Origin: an uncultured Bacteroidota bacterium
Lineage (GTDB): Bacteria; Bacteroidota; Bacteroidia; Bacteroidales; P3
Reading direction: 5' to 3'
Length of the DNA: 63,265 bases
Assembly (NCBI GenBank): GCA_902783595.1
Contig: CACZRR010000017.1
Span: forward strand, 1 to 63,265
The notes beneath the pieces were generated by a model, which saw only the letters and a program-made list of their open reading frames with translations, was not told the origin of the DNA and did no database searches. Shown piece by piece: positions 35,676 through 44,139 of the stretch. Position 1 is the stretch's first letter; each line of letters begins with the position of its first letter. Made by a program: the position numbers and the translations under genes.

Positions 35676-37265
35676 ATGTTTAAGAGTCATCCCAAAGGGC
35701 TTGTCGCAGCGGCATTGAGTAATATGGGCGAACGCTTCGGCTACTATATTATGAATGCGGTGCTGACATTGTTCATCTGCTCGAAATTTGGCTTGAGCGA
35801 TGGCACAGCCACCATTATCTACTCCTGCTTCTACTTCGGCATCTACATCATGGCGCTGCCCGGTGGTATCATCGCCGACAAGCTGCAGAACTTCAAAGGG
35901 ACCATCATAGCGGGTCTGTTGACGATGGTGCTTGGATACATCATCCTCTCCATCCCTGCAGGTTATGGCGCCATGGATATCTCCATGACCACCGTGCTGG
36001 TAATCACCTGCGTGGCGTTGCTTATCATCGCCTTTGGTAATGGCTTGTTCAAAGGCAACCTGCAGGCCATCGTGGGTCAGATGTACGACAACTTCGAAGC
36101 CGAGGCCGCCAAGAAAGGTCCCGAAGAGCTGGAGAAGGCCAAGAGCAAACGCGACCCTGGCTTCCAGATTTTCTATATGTTCATCAATGTGGGAGGTCTG
36201 ATTGCCCCCTTCGTGGCTCCTTTGCTCCGCAGCTGGTGGCTCGGTGTGAAAGGTATGGGTTATGAGTCGACCTTGCCGAAACTCTGCCACATGTACCTCA
36301 ACAACCCCTCCGAGATGACAGCCGACCAGGTCAACAACCTGAGCACCCTGATGAACCAGGTGAACCAGGGCGGTCTGGATCTGACCGACATGGGTGCCGC
36401 CTGCAGCAGCTACCTCGAGGTGTTCAACACCGGCGTCCACTACAGCTTCATTGCCTCCATCGCCGCCATGCTTATCTCCCTCACCATCTTCCTCTGCACC
36501 AAGAAGGGCATGCCCAATCCCGTGAAGAAAGTTGCTGCCGCCGTCGAGGAGAAGCAAGAGGAGCTCACTCCCGAGCAGAAAGCTGCCGCCATCAAGGACG
36601 TCAAGCAGCGCATGGCTGGTCTCTACGCTGTGCTGGGTGTCTGCGTGTTCTTCTGGATGTCGTTCCACCAGAACGGCGTGTCGCTGTCGCTCTTTGCCCG
36701 TGACTTTGTCCACAACACCATCCCGCCCGAGATCTTCCAGTGCATCAACCCGTTCTTCGTAGTGGTTCTGACCTTCCCCATCATGTGGATCTTCAGCACC
36801 AAGTGGGGTCGCAAGTTCTCTACCCCCAGCAAGATTGCCATGGGTATGGGTATCACCGCTTTGGCCTATATCTTCCTGGTGGTGTTCTCTATCGCCATGG
36901 GATATCCCGGATCGCAGGAATACCTTGCTCTTCCCATTGAGCAGCAGGCCGACATGAAGGCGGGTCCGATGGTGCTTATCGTCACCTACTTCTGCCTCAC
37001 CGTGGCCGAGCTCTTCATCAGCCCGCTGGGTATCAGCTTCGTTTCCAAGATTGCCCCCAAACATATTCAGGGTATCTGCCAGGGTCTCTGGCTGGGTGCC
37101 ACCGGTATCGGCAACGCGCTGATCCTCCTGGGAGGTCAGCTCTACGAGAAGATGCCGAGCCTCTGGATGTGCTGGGCCGTCTTTATGGTCATCTGCCTCA
37201 TCGCTATGGGCATCATGCTTGGTATGCTCAAGTGGCTGGAGCGCATCACCGCACAGCAGCAGTAA
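35676..37265 (+). CDS. POT/PTR2-family proton-coupled peptide transporter
   Basis: A 529-residue inner-membrane protein with many hydrophobic helices (major facilitator fold). The segment FQIFYMFINVGGLIAPFVAP matches the PTR2 signature F-Y-x-x-I-N-x-G. The first helix has NMGERFGYY where many POT proteins have E-x-x-E-R-F, so the first glutamate of the proton-coupling motif is replaced by Asn. A charged cytoplasmic stretch (VEEKQEELTPEQKAAAIKDV) separates two helical halves. The expected role is uptake of di- and tripeptides driven by protons, but the motif change leaves coupling uncertain. It is monocistronic and ends at a strong hairpin terminator. Confidence 0.88.
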   Translation: MFKSHPKGLVAAALSNMGERFGYYIMNAVLTLFICSKFGLSDGTATIIYSCFYFGIYIMALPGGIIADKLQNFKGTIIAGLLTMVLGYIILSIPAGYGAMDISMTTVLVITCVALLIIAFGNGLFKGNLQAIVGQMYDNFEAEAAKKGPEELEKAKSKRDPGFQIFYMFINVGGLIAPFVAPLLRSWWLGVKGMGYESTLPKLCHMYLNNPSEMTADQVNNLSTLMNQVNQGGLDLTDMGAACSSYLEVFNTGVHYSFIASIAAMLISLTIFLCTKKGMPNPVKKVAAAVEEKQEELTPEQKAAAIKDVKQRMAGLYAVLGVCVFFWMSFHQNGVSLSLFARDFVHNTIPPEIFQCINPFFVVVLTFPIMWIFSTKWGRKFSTPSKIAMGMGITALAYIFLVVFSIAMGYPGSQEYLALPIEQQADMKAGPMVLIVTYFCLTVAELFISPLGISFVSKIAPKHIQGICQGLWLGATGIGNALILLGGQLYEKMPSLWMCWAVFMVICLIAMGIMLGMLKWLERITAQQQ

Positions 37266-37286
37266 TGAGAAGCAATAGATAAAGGA

Positions 37287-37323
37287 AATCCCCGAGTCGT
37301 AAGGCTCGGGGATTTTTCTTTTC
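37287..37323. terminator. Hairpin terminator between POT transporter and rpsU
   Basis: AATCCCCGAG at 37287-37296 pairs with CTCGGGGATT at 37305-37314 across an 8-base loop, followed by a T-rich run to 37323. It lies 22 bases after the transporter stop. It can also serve the convergent rpsU gene, although the opposite strand has a weaker T-tract. Confidence 0.85.
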
Positions 37324-37357
37324 AATGCGCGTTGTCCATTCGCGCGGGGAGACCTTC

Positions 37358-37555
37358 TTACTGATCCATCTCTTGCTGGCGCAGGTGCTGCACGTAGATG
37401 GCCTTCAGGTGCTTCTCGCGGTTGATGACACTGGGCTTGATGAACTGTTGGCGACGGCGCAACTCTTTCACCACGCCGGTTTTCTCGAATTTGCGTTTCA
37501 TTTTCTTGAGAGCGCGTTCGAGGTTGTCACCTTCTTTAATCGGAACTACGATCAT
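37358..37555 (-). CDS. rpsU: Small ribosomal subunit protein bS21
   Basis: A 65-residue basic protein beginning MIVVPIKEGDNLERALKKMK with KFEKTGVVKELRRRQQF in the middle, the standard bS21 pattern. It is part of the 30S subunit near the anti-Shine-Dalgarno end of 16S rRNA. It lies 80 bases downstream of rpmB on the same strand and may be co-transcribed with it. Confidence 0.95.
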   Translation of the reverse strand: MIVVPIKEGDNLERALKKMKRKFEKTGVVKELRRRQQFIKPSVINREKHLKAIYVQHLRQQEMDQ

Positions 37556-37635
37556 TGCTAATACCTCTTTCTTGTTAAGGGTTAATAAATAATTTTATAA
37601 GTATAAAGTGACACAGTCACTCTAACACTTCACAT

Positions 37636-37875
37636 TTAGAACATCAGGTGACCCTGAGCGGCGGCATCGTTGAGGGCAGCGATGATACCTTTCTTGTTGA
37701 TGATACGCATGCCTTTGGCAGAGACCTTGAGGGTGATCCACATATCCTCTTCGGGGATGTAGAACTTCTTGGTCTGCAGGTTGGGGGCGAAGGTGCGTTT
37801 GGTGTGGATGCGGGAGTGAGACACATTGTTACCCACGATCACTTTCTTTCCGGTGATTTCACATTTCTTTGACAT
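37636..37875 (-). CDS. rpmB: Large ribosomal subunit protein bL28
   Basis: A 79-residue protein starting MSKKCEITGKKVIVGNNVSH and containing SRIHTKRTFAPNLQTKKFY, a clear bL28. The frame is open to 37965, but the promoter mapped at 37944-37974 places the transcript start near 37938, which excludes that longer start and supports 37875. In many Bacteroidetes rpmB is followed by rpmG; here the next gene on the strand is rpsU and no rpmG is seen. Confidence 0.95.
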   Translation of the reverse strand: MSKKCEITGKKVIVGNNVSHSRIHTKRTFAPNLQTKKFYIPEEDMWITLKVSAKGMRIINKKGIIAALNDAAAQGHLMF

Positions 37876-37943
37876 TGCTCTATACTTTTTATTATTGTTT
37901 ATCGTTACCTGTTTGTCGACCTTTTTGAGGCGAAAAACGGGTG

Positions 37944-37974
37944 CAAAAGTACCACCTTTTTCCATACCGACAAA
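37944..37974 (-). promoter_or_regulatory. rpmB: Bacteroidetes promoter for rpmB
   Basis: On the minus strand TTTG (37974-37971) is followed after 19 bases by TACTTTTG (37951-37944), a full match to the TTTG / TAnnTTTG promoter with normal spacing. It predicts a leader of about 60 bases ahead of the bL28 start codon. Confidence 0.8.
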
Positions 37975-38133
37975 ATGAACTAACAGCAGATGTTCATAAT
38001 TTAAATATTTTTAACATTTTAAATATCGTAAACAACATATAACCAAGCATGTATATTTTTTGCTAAAAGTCCATTTAACAATTTTTTTTCAAGCACTTAG
38101 CACGTTTTTTTCATCCCATATCGCCCTTCGCAC

Positions 38134-39192
38134 ATGCTCTTTTGGACAAAATTAGAAGCTTGGTACAACGACTTTGGACGCACTCTTCCGTGGCGCGGAA
38201 TCGACGACGCCTACCGCATCTGGGTGTCTGAGATTATCCTGCAGCAGACGCGCATAGAGCAGGGGCGTGACTATTACCATCGTTTTGTCGAGGCCTTCCC
38301 CACCGTTGCGGCCCTGGCTGCTGCCAGCGAGGCGCAGGTTTTGCGCCAATGGCAAGGGCTGGGTTACTACTCACGTGCGCGCAATATGCACGCTGCCGCG
38401 AAATATGTTATGGAGGAGCTGGGCGGGCATTTCCCTGACAGCTACGAGGGGCTGCTGCTGCTGCGCGGTTTGGGATCCTACACCGCCGCTGCCATTGCCT
38501 CCTTTGCGTACCGCTTGCCGTATCCCGTCATTGACGGCAACGTGTACCGCTTCATCAGTAGGCTCTATGGGTTGTCCACCCCCATCGGCACTCCTGCCGC
38601 CTACCGCGAGTTTGAGCAGTTGCTCCTGCGGCTGATTGACCGGCAGCGGCCGGATCGTTTCAATGCCGCCCTGATGGACTTTGGCTCATTGCAGTGCCGA
38701 CCGCAACCCACCTGCGAAGAGTGTCCCTTTGCGGCCGAATGCGTGGCGCGACGAGAAGGGCGTGTGGCGCTGTTGCCTGTCAAAGCGCCCAAAGCCAAGC
38801 CGCAGGAGCGGTGGCTCTACTACATAGACCTGCGGTGGCGCCATGAAGATGAGACCTTCGGATTGATGAGGCGTCGCAGTGGCCAAGGTATCTGGAGGGG
38901 GCTCTACGAGTTCACCCTCTTAGAGTACGAGAAGCCTCTCGGGGACGCGGCGCTACGGCGAGAACTACGGAAATGTCTAGATGAACGCTACGGCTGTGGC
39001 GGTGCCGCGTATGAAGTTGGCGACGAATGGCAGCACCAGCTCACCCACCGCACCCTGCATGTGCGCTTTGTGAAGGTAGAACTGGCGGCGAAGCCTTTGC
39101 GGCAGCCGGAAGAAATGCAGGTTTTGAGTCTCGCGGAGATGAAAAAAGTCCCTGTGCCCCGCTTGATAGACAGGTATTTGCAACAATTGTGA
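38134..39192 (+). CDS. mutY: A/G-specific adenine glycosylase
   Basis: A 352-residue base-excision repair enzyme that removes adenine opposite 8-oxoguanine. Glu33 in SEIILQQTR and Asp134 in VIDGNVYR are the expected catalytic residues, with the helix-hairpin-helix GLGSYTAAAIASFA just before Asp134. Four cysteines (188, 194, 197, 203) form the [4Fe-4S] loop; the first spacing is C-x5-C rather than the usual C-x6-C. A C-terminal NUDIX-like domain follows from about residue 230. The upstream spacer (37966-38133) is A/T-rich and shared with rpmB, with no clear promoter assigned to mutY. Confidence 0.93.
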   Translation: MLFWTKLEAWYNDFGRTLPWRGIDDAYRIWVSEIILQQTRIEQGRDYYHRFVEAFPTVAALAAASEAQVLRQWQGLGYYSRARNMHAAAKYVMEELGGHFPDSYEGLLLLRGLGSYTAAAIASFAYRLPYPVIDGNVYRFISRLYGLSTPIGTPAAYREFEQLLLRLIDRQRPDRFNAALMDFGSLQCRPQPTCEECPFAAECVARREGRVALLPVKAPKAKPQERWLYYIDLRWRHEDETFGLMRRRSGQGIWRGLYEFTLLEYEKPLGDAALRRELRKCLDERYGCGGAAYEVGDEWQHQLTHRTLHVRFVKVELAAKPLRQPEEMQVLSLAEMKKVPVPRLIDRYLQQL

Positions 39193-39225
39193 ATATCTTT
39201 CTTCGCCAGAATGGAAAAAATGTAG

Positions 39226-39233
39226 TACTTTCG
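39226..39233 (+). promoter_or_regulatory. Putative -7 element before ssb
   Basis: TACTTTCG differs from TAnnTTTG at one position and is followed by GCAGCC, a context often seen at Bacteroidetes starts. It lies about 50 bases before the ssb start codon. No convincing -33 box was found. Confidence 0.4.
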
Positions 39234-39281
39234 CAGCCGTTTTTGAACTAGCAACCTTATTATTTAAACAACGCGAAAACA

Positions 39282-39713
39282 ATGATTGGAGTCAACAAAG
39301 TTATTCTTGTAGGAAACGTAGGAAGAAATCCTGATGTCGTCACATTTCCCGCCGAGGGCTCGCTGCCTGTGAAGAAGGCCTCGTTCCCCCTGGCTACCAC
39401 CGAATACCGCCGCAACCGCGACAACGAGCGCGTGGAGATCACCGAGTGGCACAACGTCGTCTGCTGGCGCGGTCTCGCCGACGTTGCCGAACGCATTCTG
39501 CACAAAGGCGTGCAGGTATACATAGAGGGGCGTCTGCAGAGTCGCTCCTGGGAGGACAAAGAGGGCAACAAGCGCCACGTCACCGAGGTGGTGGCCGACA
39601 ACCTGCTCCTCCTCTCCAACCGGCAGCGCAACGACGAAGGACAGCAGGTCAACAATCCTCTGGTCGACATCCTCAACGGCGACAGCGAACCGCTGGGCGA
39701 CCTCCCCTTCTAA
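39282..39713 (+). CDS. ssb: Single-stranded DNA-binding protein
   Basis: A 143-residue SSB with an N-terminal OB fold: MIGVNKVILVGNVGRNPDV opens it, and WHNVVCWRGLADVAERIL and VYIEGRLQSRSW are typical strands. The acidic tail ends GDLPF, the conserved C-terminal peptide that recruits replication and repair partners. It follows mutY on the same strand after 89 bases but has its own possible promoter and a shared terminator downstream. Confidence 0.96.
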   Translation: MIGVNKVILVGNVGRNPDVVTFPAEGSLPVKKASFPLATTEYRRNRDNERVEITEWHNVVCWRGLADVAERILHKGVQVYIEGRLQSRSWEDKEGNKRHVTEVVADNLLLLSNRQRNDEGQQVNNPLVDILNGDSEPLGDLPF

Positions 39714-39737
39714 GCGATAGGGTACAATAGAGAAAGA

Positions 39738-39778
39738 GATACCCGAGCCCCCTGTGGAGGTTCGGGTATCGTATTTTT
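39738..39778. terminator. Bidirectional terminator between ssb and pgi
   Basis: GATACCCGA at 39738-39746 pairs with TCGGGTATC at 39762-39770, with a G/C-rich loop that can extend the stem, followed by GTATTTTT. It separates the convergent ssb and pgi genes; the opposite strand is also moderately T-rich after the stem. Confidence 0.8.
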
Positions 39779-39800
39779 AGTGCCTCTTGGCGTGCCGAGA

Positions 39801-41105
39801 TCAGAAACCCGGTTTGCCGAGCAGGCGGAACATATTCTTCTTGTAGGCTTCCACGCCGGGTTGGTCGAAGGGGTTGACGCCGAGGGTGTAGCCGCTGACG
39901 CCGCAGGCGAACTCGAAGAAGTAGATGAGCTGTCCAAGGGTATACTCGTCAACGCGCTCCACCATCATCTCCAACACGGGCACGCCACCCGACACATGGG
40001 CCTCCATGGTGCCTTCGGAAGCGCAGTCGTTGATTTCTGTCAAGGACTTGGTAACAAGATAGTTGATGCCGTCGAGATTGCGCTCGTCGGAGGGTACGGC
40101 GACATGTTCTGTGGGCTTCGCCACACGCAGCATCGTCTCCATCATGAGGCGTTCGCCATCCTGCACATACTGACCCATGGAATGGAGGTCGGTGGTGATG
40201 CTGAGGCTGTGGGGCAGGAGTCCTTTGTGCTGCTTACCCTCGCTCTCGCCATAGAGTTGCTTCCACCACTCCGCCAGATAGCGGAGGTTCGGCTGGCAGC
40301 TCACCAGCATCTCCACTTTTACGCCCTTGCGGTAGAGTGCGTTGCGCACGGCGGCGTAGAGCAGCGCAGGGTTGTCGTCGAGGGTGTTGTTGGAGAGGCA
40401 TATCTGGCGCATATCGCGGGCGCCTTGAAGGAGGCTGTCGATGTTGTAGCCCGCCATTGCGATAGGCAGCAGCCCCACGGGGGTGAGCACCGAGAAGCGT
40501 CCTCCCACATTGTCGGGGATGACATACATGGGGTAGCCCTCTTCCACGGCGATGTCATGGAGGGCACCTTTGCGGGCATCGGTGATGGCCACGATGCGGC
40601 TGCGTGCTTCTGCAACGCCATACTTCTGCTCCAGGTGCGCCTTGACGATGCGGAAAGCCACAGCAGGCTCTGTCGTGGTGCCGCTCTTGGAGATGACGGT
40701 GACGCAGTAATCCTCATGGTCCAAGAACTTTAGCAGCTGACCGTAGTAGTCCTCGCTGAGGGTATGGCCGGCATAGACGATGTAGGGCCGGTCGCCATGG
40801 TCGACCATAGCGAACTCCGACTGCAGCGCTTCTATCACCATGCGGGCGCCGAGGTAGGACCCTCCGATGCCTACGACCACCATGACGCGGCTTTTCGCCG
40901 TGAGACGAGCCACATCGGCTTTCAGCCGCTGCAGCATGGCGGTGTCCTGTTCTTCCGGCAGGTTCACCCACCCCAAGAAATCGTTGCCCGCAGCGTCACC
41001 CTTGATGAGGTGTTGGCGAGCTGCCAGCACCTCGTCGAGCAACCCGGCGGCGGCGTTGCGGATGGTGTCGTCAAGATGGTTGGTTTTGATTGAAAAAGTA
41101 GCCAT
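39801..41105 (-). CDS. pgi: Glucose-6-phosphate isomerase
   Basis: A 434-residue enzyme interconverting glucose-6-phosphate and fructose-6-phosphate, of the shorter bacterial type. Recognisable parts are VVGIGGSYLGARMVIEAL and VTVISKSGTTTEPAVAF (phosphate-binding SIS folds), GGRFSVLTPVGLLP, and the C-terminal YTLGVNPFDQPGVEAYKKNM. It stands alone on the minus strand. Plus-strand bases 41128-41135 give a weak -7-like TGAATTTG upstream, too poor to call. Confidence 0.95.
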   Translation of the reverse strand: MATFSIKTNHLDDTIRNAAAGLLDEVLAARQHLIKGDAAGNDFLGWVNLPEEQDTAMLQRLKADVARLTAKSRVMVVVGIGGSYLGARMVIEALQSEFAMVDHGDRPYIVYAGHTLSEDYYGQLLKFLDHEDYCVTVISKSGTTTEPAVAFRIVKAHLEQKYGVAEARSRIVAITDARKGALHDIAVEEGYPMYVIPDNVGGRFSVLTPVGLLPIAMAGYNIDSLLQGARDMRQICLSNNTLDDNPALLYAAVRNALYRKGVKVEMLVSCQPNLRYLAEWWKQLYGESEGKQHKGLLPHSLSITTDLHSMGQYVQDGERLMMETMLRVAKPTEHVAVPSDERNLDGINYLVTKSLTEINDCASEGTMEAHVSGGVPVLEMMVERVDEYTLGQLIYFFEFACGVSGYTLGVNPFDQPGVEAYKKNMFRLLGKPGF

Positions 41106-41229
41106 AATATTGTCGTTTTTAAGTGTTCAAATTCATCTATTTACACCCTCTTACGTGACCGTTGCAGGTGAATTTTTAATACGTAACTGCTAAATTTTCT
41201 TGAGGTTAACGCCAGACAGAAAAATTTAT

Positions 41230-41261
41230 TTTGTGTGGAATGAAAAAAATATGTACTTTTG
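41230..41261 (+). promoter_or_regulatory. Bacteroidetes promoter for the OmpA-like porin
   Basis: TTTG at 41230-41233 is followed after 20 bases by TACTTTTG at 41254-41261, a full consensus match. The predicted transcript starts near 41267, giving a leader of about 50 bases to the preferred ATG at 41320. Confidence 0.8.
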
Positions 41262-41319
41262 CAAATGATTTTGCGTTGGGAACAACGTGCTCAGTATGGA
41301 AATAAAAATTAGTATTAAT

Positions 41320-42582
41320 ATGCTGAAAAAAAGTATCAAATTCTGCCTCGCCATCGCCCTCGTCGCTGTGACCATGAGCGCCATGGCTCAGAACACCACC
41401 AACCGGGGTAAAGCAGAATACCCCCGTTACGGTTTTTGGAGCAACTGGACCCTCGGTTTCACCATTGACCTGAACAACCAAGCCGTCATGAATGGCAACA
41501 GCTATGACGCCGGCTGGCGTCGTGCCACCAACATGGGTATGGACATCTATGCCCAGCAGCGTTTGAACCACGCCCTGGATTGGCGTCTGCGCTTTGGTTT
41601 CCCGAGTTTCTGGAAACCCATGCAGGGTTGGCAGGGTTACTACAACGACCGCCACATGAGCTTCTCGCTGGACATCATGCTGTCCATCAACAACGCTCTG
41701 CGCGGCTATGACCCCGACTGCCACTGGAGCACCTACCTCTTCGTCGGCGGTGGTCTTGCCTTCAGCGGTAACGATGATGACAATCCCTCCATCAACTATG
41801 AGGACTATTCCAATGTGGGCGTCCTGCTTGACGGTGGTATCGGCTTCAGCTATCGTTTCACCGACCACTATGTCTTCCTTGAGTATGGCTACGACATCAA
41901 TGGCAATGCTCCCGCTCCGAGCACCTTCTTCTCGAACGCTCTGCACCACACCAACCGCATCATACGCCTCGGTTACGGCTACAACCTTGGTGTCACCACC
42001 ACCGACCAGGCCGTTGCCGCCCAGAAGGCCATGCTGACCCAGGAGAACTTCACCGCCCTCAACACACAGGTGAACAATCTGGAGCGTCAGAACACCGTGT
42101 CGCGCAACAACGAGAAGAAACTTGAGAACCGCATTGCCGAGCTCGAGGATCAGCTTGCCCAGGCCATGGAGCAGACCAACAAAGGCAACAGTGCTGCTGC
42201 CGACAGCCTGCAGGCCGTCATCGACCAGATCAAGGCCGACCAGCTGAACTTCTACGCACTGCCCTTCTCGGTGCTCTACGATGTTGACGACTGGAAGGTG
42301 TCGGAAGGCGAGATGCAGAAAGTCAAAGCTATCGCCCGCGTCATGAAGGACAATCCCGATGTCAAGATTCTCGCTGTCGGCTTTGCTGACTACAGCGGAT
42401 CGGACCAGTACAACATGAAGCTCTCCGAGCGTCGTGCCAACGAGGTGAAGCGCCTCCTTGTCAAGAAATATGGTATCGACGAGGACCGCATCCAGACCGA
42501 CTACAAGGGTAAGAGCGTTGCCTTCGGCGACATCCAGTACGCCCTCAACCGTCGCGTGAGCTTCTACCGCGTGATTGAATAG
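41320..42582 (+). CDS. OmpA-family outer-membrane protein
   Basis: A 420-residue protein. The preferred start at 41320 gives a standard signal peptide (MLKKSIKFCLAIALVAVTMS, then AMAQ); in-frame starts at 41287 (GTG) and 41296 (ATG) would add a non-signal extension. Residues about 25-230 are an outer-membrane beta-barrel with alternating aromatics. A coiled-coil linker follows at about 233-310 (NNLERQ, KKLENRIAELEDQL). The OmpA/MotB peptidoglycan-binding domain is at about 315-420, with VGFADYSGSDQYNMKLSERR. It probably anchors the outer membrane to the wall. Its strong promoter and terminator suggest high independent expression. Confidence 0.92.
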   Translation: MLKKSIKFCLAIALVAVTMSAMAQNTTNRGKAEYPRYGFWSNWTLGFTIDLNNQAVMNGNSYDAGWRRATNMGMDIYAQQRLNHALDWRLRFGFPSFWKPMQGWQGYYNDRHMSFSLDIMLSINNALRGYDPDCHWSTYLFVGGGLAFSGNDDDNPSINYEDYSNVGVLLDGGIGFSYRFTDHYVFLEYGYDINGNAPAPSTFFSNALHHTNRIIRLGYGYNLGVTTTDQAVAAQKAMLTQENFTALNTQVNNLERQNTVSRNNEKKLENRIAELEDQLAQAMEQTNKGNSAAADSLQAVIDQIKADQLNFYALPFSVLYDVDDWKVSEGEMQKVKAIARVMKDNPDVKILAVGFADYSGSDQYNMKLSERRANEVKRLLVKKYGIDEDRIQTDYKGKSVAFGDIQYALNRRVSFYRVIE

Positions 42583-42612
42583 TTGCCTCGCAGATTTTTC
42601 GAGGATTCGAAT

Positions 42613-42646
42613 AAAGTATCTCCCTCCATTGGGAGATACTTTTTTT
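42613..42646 (+). terminator. Hairpin terminator after the OmpA-like gene
   Basis: AAAGTATCTCCC at 42613-42624 pairs perfectly with GGGAGATACTTT at 42631-42642 over a 6-base loop, with the T-run continuing to 42646. It lies 30 bases after the stop. Confidence 0.9.
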
Positions 42647-42996
42647 ATGGGCATAGTGGGTGGAGAGGGACTTAATTTAACATAAACTGGGGAGTCCTGG
42701 AAGAGGTGATTGGGAGGGGGCCGAGATGCGACAAACGGCCAGCGATATGGGAGCGGACTGGGAGCGGACTGGGAGCGGACTGGGAGCGGGGTGGTTGGGC
42801 GTATTGATAATGAGATAGTTACATGTTGTTAAATTTGGTTAAATCTGCATTAGAGCGGGTGGGGGGAAACGATGGAACCTGATGCTGATTTTAACATTTT
42901 ATCTGTCGAGGTGGGGACCCAAGACAATGACGATGTAAAGGGAGAAAGATCCGGATGTGGGCTCTGAGAGAGCTTCGGTAGAGGTCATGAGAGAGG
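42647..42996. other. Intergenic stretch with minisatellite
   Basis: These 350 bases lie between two convergent genes, after the plus-strand terminator. They are purine-rich on the plus strand and hold the 11-bp tandem array at 42750-42793. A 31-codon open frame at 42872-42967 has no supporting feature. No tRNA, clear promoter or second terminator was recognised. Confidence 0.7.
42750..42793 (+). repeat. 11-bp tandem array, four units
   Basis: GGAGCGGACTG occurs perfectly at 42750-42760, 42761-42771 and 42772-42782, with a fourth degenerate unit at 42783-42793. The unit and orientation match the array at 18624-18678. Both arrays are intergenic and just downstream of a gene end. Confidence 0.9.
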
Positions 42997-44139
42997 CTAC
43001 TCAGCAGTTACGAGCCACTCGACCCTGCGGTTGTGTCGGCGGCCGTTGTCGGTGTCGTTGCTGTCGACGGGGTTGCTCTCGCCGAATCCGCGCCAGGAGA
43101 GGCGGCGGCGGTCGATGCCGTGAGCCACGAGATAGTCCACCACAGCCTGTGCACGTGCTTCGGAGAGACGCTGGTTGTATGCCACGGTGCCCTGGTCGTC
43201 GGTATGGCCCTGTATCTCGATGTGGAGAGAGGGGTGGTCGGTGAGCAGCGTCAGCAGCTGCGAAAGGGCGCGGTAGGACTGCTGCAGTATCTCGCTCTGT
43301 CCCGAAGCGAAGAAAACGCCCTCCATGCGTACCTTCACGCCACGTGCCAGCGTGGCGGGTGCCGCAGAGGGAAGGGCTGGGGGCACCAGCGTGTCGACAG
43401 CGACGAGGCTGACATCATCGACGTAGTAGTAGGCGCCTTGGAGAAGAGCATTGGCGTTGTCGAGGGGCACCACACGGGAGCGGTTGAAGGATGCGAAATT
43501 GCCTATGGTGAGGAACCGCTCGCCGCCCTGTGCAGTGAATATGCCGCTCACGGGCTGCCATGTGCGCATAGCGTCGAAGAGGATTTCTGTGGTGCCACCC
43601 ACCTGAGGCTCGTAGTAGGTGTTTATCTCCTGCATGGCGTCGTCCACGGACACCTTCTCGCGACGCATGAGAGGGCGCCATGAGGTGTCGGAGGGGCGCT
43701 CTGTCGTCAGAAGACCGCCGAGGGATGCAATGGCTTGCGGTGACTTGTCGGCAAGGCTAACCCAGAAGGTGAGACGGTAGCGTATGCCAGCCTGCAGGGG
43801 TTCACGCAGTTCGGTCTGCAGGTATTCGCGGTAGTGTTCCTGTGAGCAGTAGATGCCGCAGTAGCCTTTGCCGTCGTGTGGCGCCTGGAACCCCATCTTA
43901 TTGCGTGGCACGCTGCTCTCGCGCATGCCGCAGACGTTGAAGTAGTCGCTGCTGCCGCTTGTGGGCTGCCACCACCCTTCCACCTCGTTCATCACGCCCA
44001 GGGCCTCCACGCGTTCGGGGCAATGGGTCATTGCCTCGAACGAAGGGTTGAAGAGCAGGTTGGTGTCCTGCTGTCCGTATGCTGTGGTACTGCCGGCCAC
44101 GAAGAGTGCCGCCGCGATGAGCGTGGTGCGATTCATCAT
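42997..44139 (-). CDS. Secreted protein with carbohydrate-binding-like and OmpA domains
   Basis: A 380-residue protein with a signal peptide (about residues 1-23, TTLIAAALFVAGSTTAYGQ). Residues about 25-245 look like a jelly-roll carbohydrate-binding module: NLLFNPSFE at the start, YRLTFWVSLAD in the middle, and a YYYVDDVSLVAV end. Residues about 270-380 are an OmpA/MotB domain with IEIQGHTDDQGTVAYNQRLS, predicted to bind peptidoglycan. The start overlaps the end of the glycosyltransferase gene by 4 bases; a second ATG is one codon later. It is the last gene of a purN-GT-OmpA operon. The ligand of the N-terminal domain is unknown. Confidence 0.85.
   Translation of the reverse strand: MMNRTTLIAAALFVAGSTTAYGQQDTNLLFNPSFEAMTHCPERVEALGVMNEVEGWWQPTSGSSDYFNVCGMRESSVPRNKMGFQAPHDGKGYCGIYCSQEHYREYLQTELREPLQAGIRYRLTFWVSLADKSPQAIASLGGLLTTERPSDTSWRPLMRREKVSVDDAMQEINTYYEPQVGGTTEILFDAMRTWQPVSGIFTAQGGERFLTIGNFASFNRSRVVPLDNANALLQGAYYYVDDVSLVAVDTLVPPALPSAAPATLARGVKVRMEGVFFASGQSEILQQSYRALSQLLTLLTDHPSLHIEIQGHTDDQGTVAYNQRLSEARAQAVVDYLVAHGIDRRRLSWRGFGESNPVDSNDTDNGRRHNRRVEWLVTAE

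Noticed and set aside
35634-37325. 563-codon minus-strand frame opposite the POT transporter
   Set aside because: His/Gly/Glu-rich shadow of a membrane-protein gene with no family resemblance.
37876-37965. N-terminal extension of bL28
   Set aside because: It runs through the mapped promoter and is not conserved in bL28; 37875 is the start.
42872-42967. 31-codon acidic ORF in the 42647-42996 spacer
   Set aside because: Too short, no promoter or conserved motif seen; chance is likely.
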